Shown: positions 2,647 through 5,183 of the stretch, one piece after another | Layout of the letters: the number at the start of each line of letters is the position of its first letter | How positions within the stretch are numbered: position 1 is the first letter of the stretch | Origin: Actinobacteria bacterium UBA3012 | GTDB taxonomy: Bacteria > Actinomycetota > Actinomycetes > Nanopelagicales > Nanopelagicaceae | NCBI GenBank assembly: GCA_002346305.1 | Contig: DDZI01000064.1 | Coordinates: forward strand, 24,489-29,671 | Length of the DNA: 5,183 bases | Direction: 5' to 3' | Notes under the pieces: model-generated | The model's database searches: none | The model's input: only the letters and a program-made list of their open reading frames with translations | Told to the model about the DNA's origin: nothing | Program-made: the position numbers and the translations under genes

Positions 2647-5183
2647 TTAGAGATGAGCCGGCTCCTTTCGCATACTTGCTTGCTTAATCAGAATACTCAA
2701 GTAAGAGCGGACTGCTTCTATATCTTCCCCACTATCTCTCCAGATTTCGTAGACCTCGCCTAAATCCCAAGCGCAATGCGCCCTGATTGAAACCCCACGC
2801 GCTCCAGTTCTACGTAAAAAGCCGTAGACCAGTAATAAATTAGAGTTGTAAATAGTGCGCGCTGAGTGAATCTGCGTGCTTTCAAAAAAAGTTGAATCGC
2901 TACAACCACTTCCATCATCTAAGCTCAAAAAAATTGTCCGTTTCCCGGATCGAACCGGTGGAGATTGGACCGCAACTTTAACTCCAGCCAGAAAGATTCC
3001 GGTATTGCTCCTAAAATTAAGAAAATCTTTAACTCTTACAGCGCCCATTTGATTTAGAAGTTTTGCGTAAAAAGAAAGTAGGTGACCACTCACATCAAGT
3101 CCCAAAATCTCTACTTCGCTTTTTACCTCTTCTGCTAATGTCATTTTAGGAAGCCCACTCGGTGTCAATGTTGGGGCATCAAAGAAAAGTGAACTTTGTG
3201 AACTCCCGATCTGCTTTCCTTTATTCCATTTTTGAATATCTGAGTAATGAAGTAAGAGATCTCTTCGCGTTAATTCACTCTCTTTATTTATTTTATATAA
3301 ATAGTCAAAAGCTCCTAAATGAATAAGACTTTCTGTCGTCTTAGTGCTCGCTCTTGCCCTAAGGTGGAAATCAGATATATCTAAGTAGGGCTGTCCTTCA
3401 ACGATACTTTCAACTTCCGTAGAAGTAATTCCATGTAAATCAGAAAACGCAAGTTGTATTCCATATTTAGATAAATATTTCACAACCCGGTACTGCTCTT
3501 TAGATTTATTTACATCAACATTGAGAAGTTCGACCCCGAGTTGGCGGGCTTCATCTAGCAGTAAACGTTTTGGATACATTCCTGGGTCATGAGTCAGAAT
3601 CCCAGCGATGAAAGCTGCTGGGTGATGAGTTTTTAACCATGCTGATTGATAAGTTGGAAGTGCAAAAGCGGCAGCATGGGCTTTGCAAAAACCAAAAGAG
3701 GCAAATGCTTGCAGCACCTCCCATACTTCAACCGCCACTTGCAATGAGTATCCGCGCTCAATAGCAATTGGGATAAACCACTCTTTAAATCTTTCCTGTT
3801 GATCAAAATTACTAAGAGCCCGGCGATATTCATCTGCCTGCGCAAGACTGACCCCAGTCATTTTTGAAATAATCCGAATTACCTGTTCATGAAATACCAC
3901 AACTCCTTGAGTTTCAAGCAAAATTTCATGCAAAGAGGGATCGATCAAACGTGGCTTTGAAAAACCTTGCTTTGCATTTAGAAATGGAGTGATCATGTCG
4001 CTTTTGACTGGGCCAGGGCGAAACAATGAGATATCAATAATTAGATCATTAAAAGTTTCTGGACCGAATTTTCCAATAAGTTCACGTTGACCTGGGCTCT
4101 CAATTTGAAAAATTCCCAGAGTGCGAGTTGTGCGTATCAATTCAAAAGTTTTGGCATCATCAAGTTGGATCTCATCAAGGTCAATATCTTTATCATCTAC
4201 TCGCTTTATTTCGTTTAGTGAGTAAGAGATCGCAGATTGCATTCGAACACCTAAAATATCCAACTTAAGTAAACCGACAGCTTCAACATCATCTTTATCC
4301 CATTGCAACATTGGATATCCAGATCCACTTAGTTGAGCTGGTGCGCGCTCTAACAATTTGCTATCTCCCAAAATTACAGCGCATGGGTGCATTGAAATAT
4401 TTCGCGGTAATCCATCCAAGCGTTGCGCCAGACCAAGAGCCATGGCTATCTCATTTGAAGTTATCTGGATATGACGAAGTTCAGGTAAATCTTTTATCGC
4501 TGCAGTTATATTGCGTGCCCGAATATGTGGCATTGCTTTTGCTAAAGCATCTACCTCTACTGCCGGCAATCCCATTGCCGCCCCAACATCACGAATTGCA
4601 TGTCTTGCTCGATAAGTTTCGAACATGCCAACAGTAGTTGCTCGCGTCACTCCATCTTTATTGTATTTTGTAAATACATCCTCATAGATCTCTAGTCTGC
4701 GTGCTGATTCCACATCTATATCGATATCTGGAAGAGCAGAGCGAAGTGGAGAACAAAATCTTTCCATAAGCAACCCATGCTTTAATGGTTCAACTGTAGA
4801 GATTCCAAGTAAGTAACAGATCAAAGATCCAGCACCACTTCCACGCGCAGCCACTCTGATTCCTTTACTACGTGCTGCCTCAACTATGTCAGCCACTGCT
4901 AAAAAATATGGTTCATACCCAAGTGCTTTTACTGTCTCTAATTCATCACCTAATCGTGAAATCGCTTTTTGTAAATCATTCCCTCCATAACGACTATTTA
5001 TTCGCCCATCACATCTATCACGTAACTGTTTTTGCATCTCTTCTAGTGATTTTGCGTTAACTGTTTCGGCTTCAGGTAAGTGAATTCCCCCCAAGCCGAT
5101 GTCATTACTTGGTGATAAATATGCTCGCTCTGCCAATTCAAAACTGACTTGCAATAACTTTTTACTGTCGTATTCCCCTGCTG
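2647..5183 (-). CDS. dnaE: DnaE-family DNA polymerase III alpha subunit, accessory/translesion type (N-terminus outside window)
   Basis: A C-family polymerase whose frame is open to the right edge; about 845 residues are visible and the N-terminal PHP region lies mostly outside. Residues here are counted from the leucine at 5154, which is not the real start. Palm-domain motifs are RVAARGSGAGSL (101-112), PDIDID (142-147, catalytic Asp145 and Asp147) and KLDILG (297-302, third Asp299). Then come FQIESPGQ (349-356), SLFRPGPVKSDM (376-387), HEQV (422-425) and CKAHAAAFA (490-498). A helix-hairpin-helix region (about 569-618), a QSSLFF clamp-binding motif (653-658), GLDVSGHLL (685-693) and an OB fold (about 715-790) follow. 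The chain ends soon after the OB fold, lacking the tau-binding C-terminal domain of E. coli DnaE. FQIESPGQ and SLFRPGPVKSDM resemble, from memory, actinobacterial second DnaE copies found beside Y-family polymerases. A bypass role with dinB is therefore favoured over being the main replicase. Confidence 0.9.
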   Translation of the reverse strand, partial: AGEYDSKKLLQVSFELAERAYLSPSNDIGLGGIHLPEAETVNAKSLEEMQKQLRDRCDGRINSRYGGNDLQKAISRLGDELETVKALGYEPYFLAVADIVEAARSKGIRVAARGSGAGSLICYLLGISTVEPLKHGLLMERFCSPLRSALPDIDIDVESARRLEIYEDVFTKYNKDGVTRATTVGMFETYRARHAIRDVGAAMGLPAVEVDALAKAMPHIRARNITAAIKDLPELRHIQITSNEIAMALGLAQRLDGLPRNISMHPCAVILGDSKLLERAPAQLSGSGYPMLQWDKDDVEAVGLLKLDILGVRMQSAISYSLNEIKRVDDKDIDLDEIQLDDAKTFELIRTTRTLGIFQIESPGQRELIGKFGPETFNDLIIDISLFRPGPVKSDMITPFLNAKQGFSKPRLIDPSLHEILLETQGVVVFHEQVIRIISKMTGVSLAQADEYRRALSNFDQQERFKEWFIPIAIERGYSLQVAVEVWEVLQAFASFGFCKAHAAAFALPTYQSAWLKTHHPAAFIAGILTHDPGMYPKRLLLDEARQLGVELLNVDVNKSKEQYRVVKYLSKYGIQLAFSDLHGITSTEVESIVEGQPYLDISDFHLRARASTKTTESLIHLGAFDYLYKINKESELTRRDLLLHYSDIQKWNKGKQIGSSQSSLFFDAPTLTPSGLPKMTLAEEVKSEVEILGLDVSGHLLSFYAKLLNQMGAVRVKDFLNFRSNTGIFLAGVKVAVQSPPVRSGKRTIFLSLDDGSGCSDSTFFESTQIHSARTIYNSNLLLVYGFLRRTGARGVSIRAHCAWDLGEVYEIWRDSGEDIEAVRSYLSILIKQASMRKEPAHL
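2652..2668 (-). promoter_or_regulatory. Strong ribosome-binding site and candidate ATC start for dinB
   Basis: AAAGGAG at 2668-2662 is the best Shine-Dalgarno match near dinB. Seven nucleotides later comes ATC (2654-2652), in the dinB frame and overlapping the dnaE stop (2649-2647). The dinB frame is open from a TGA at 2690-2688, and no ATG, GTG, CTG or TTG lies between there and the TTG at 2594. An ATT at 2645 is also in frame but 16 nt from the site. The geometry fits translational coupling to dnaE with a non-standard start codon; a single-base sequence error is the main alternative. Confidence 0.55.

Noticed and set aside
3633..5060. Short open frames on either strand inside dnaE (3633-3845 minus; 4311-4637 and 4872-5060 plus)
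   Set aside because: All overlap strongly conserved DnaE motifs in another frame and show low-complexity, Leu/His-rich translations typical of antisense or shifted reading.

Overview
The window looks like chromosomal DNA from a low-GC actinobacterium. A freshwater Nanopelagicales (acI, Planktophila/Nanopelagicus-like) genome is my best guess, and it is an inference. The reasons are a typical actinobacterial MraZ, a DUF3040 membrane protein beside DNA polymerase IV, an actinobacterial accessory-type DnaE, short intergenic gaps, and coding DNA mostly around 35-45% GC by eye.

Layout, left to right. (1) Positions 1-236, minus strand: the N-terminal 78 codons of mraZ, first gene of the division and cell-wall cluster, running off the left edge. 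(2) Positions 237-481: a divergent intergenic region holding the mraZ leader, a -35/-10 promoter threaded through four 10-bp-phased GTGG repeats (the MraZ operator pattern), a four-tract G-quadruplex motif on the minus strand, and a GC-rich array of self-complementary 8-bp units. (3) Positions 482-970, plus strand: a small stand-alone flavin reductase. (4) Positions 981-1367, minus: a DUF3040 two-helix membrane protein, convergent with the flavin reductase with a 10-bp gap. (5) Positions 1422-2594, minus, probably extending to 2654: dinB, DNA polymerase IV. (6) Positions 2647 to the right edge, minus: a DnaE-family polymerase missing its N-terminal PHP region because the window ends.

How they work together. 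dnaE and dinB are in the same direction, abutting or overlapping, and probably co-transcribed. They pair a C-family and a Y-family polymerase, which suggests a lesion-bypass or low-fidelity unit. DUF3040 and mraZ follow in the same direction, as in the dinB-DUF3040-mraZ order I recall from other actinobacteria. The flavin reductase is the only plus-strand gene and interrupts that order, with no flavin monooxygenase partner in view.

Most worth checking: the dinB reading frame has no ATG, GTG, CTG or TTG upstream of the codon that begins the conserved catalytic motif, yet a strong ribosome-binding site sits 7 nt before an in-frame ATC. Other notable signals are the layered mraZ control region and an abrupt GC rise in the last third of dinB. 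I found no clearly new multi-gene system.
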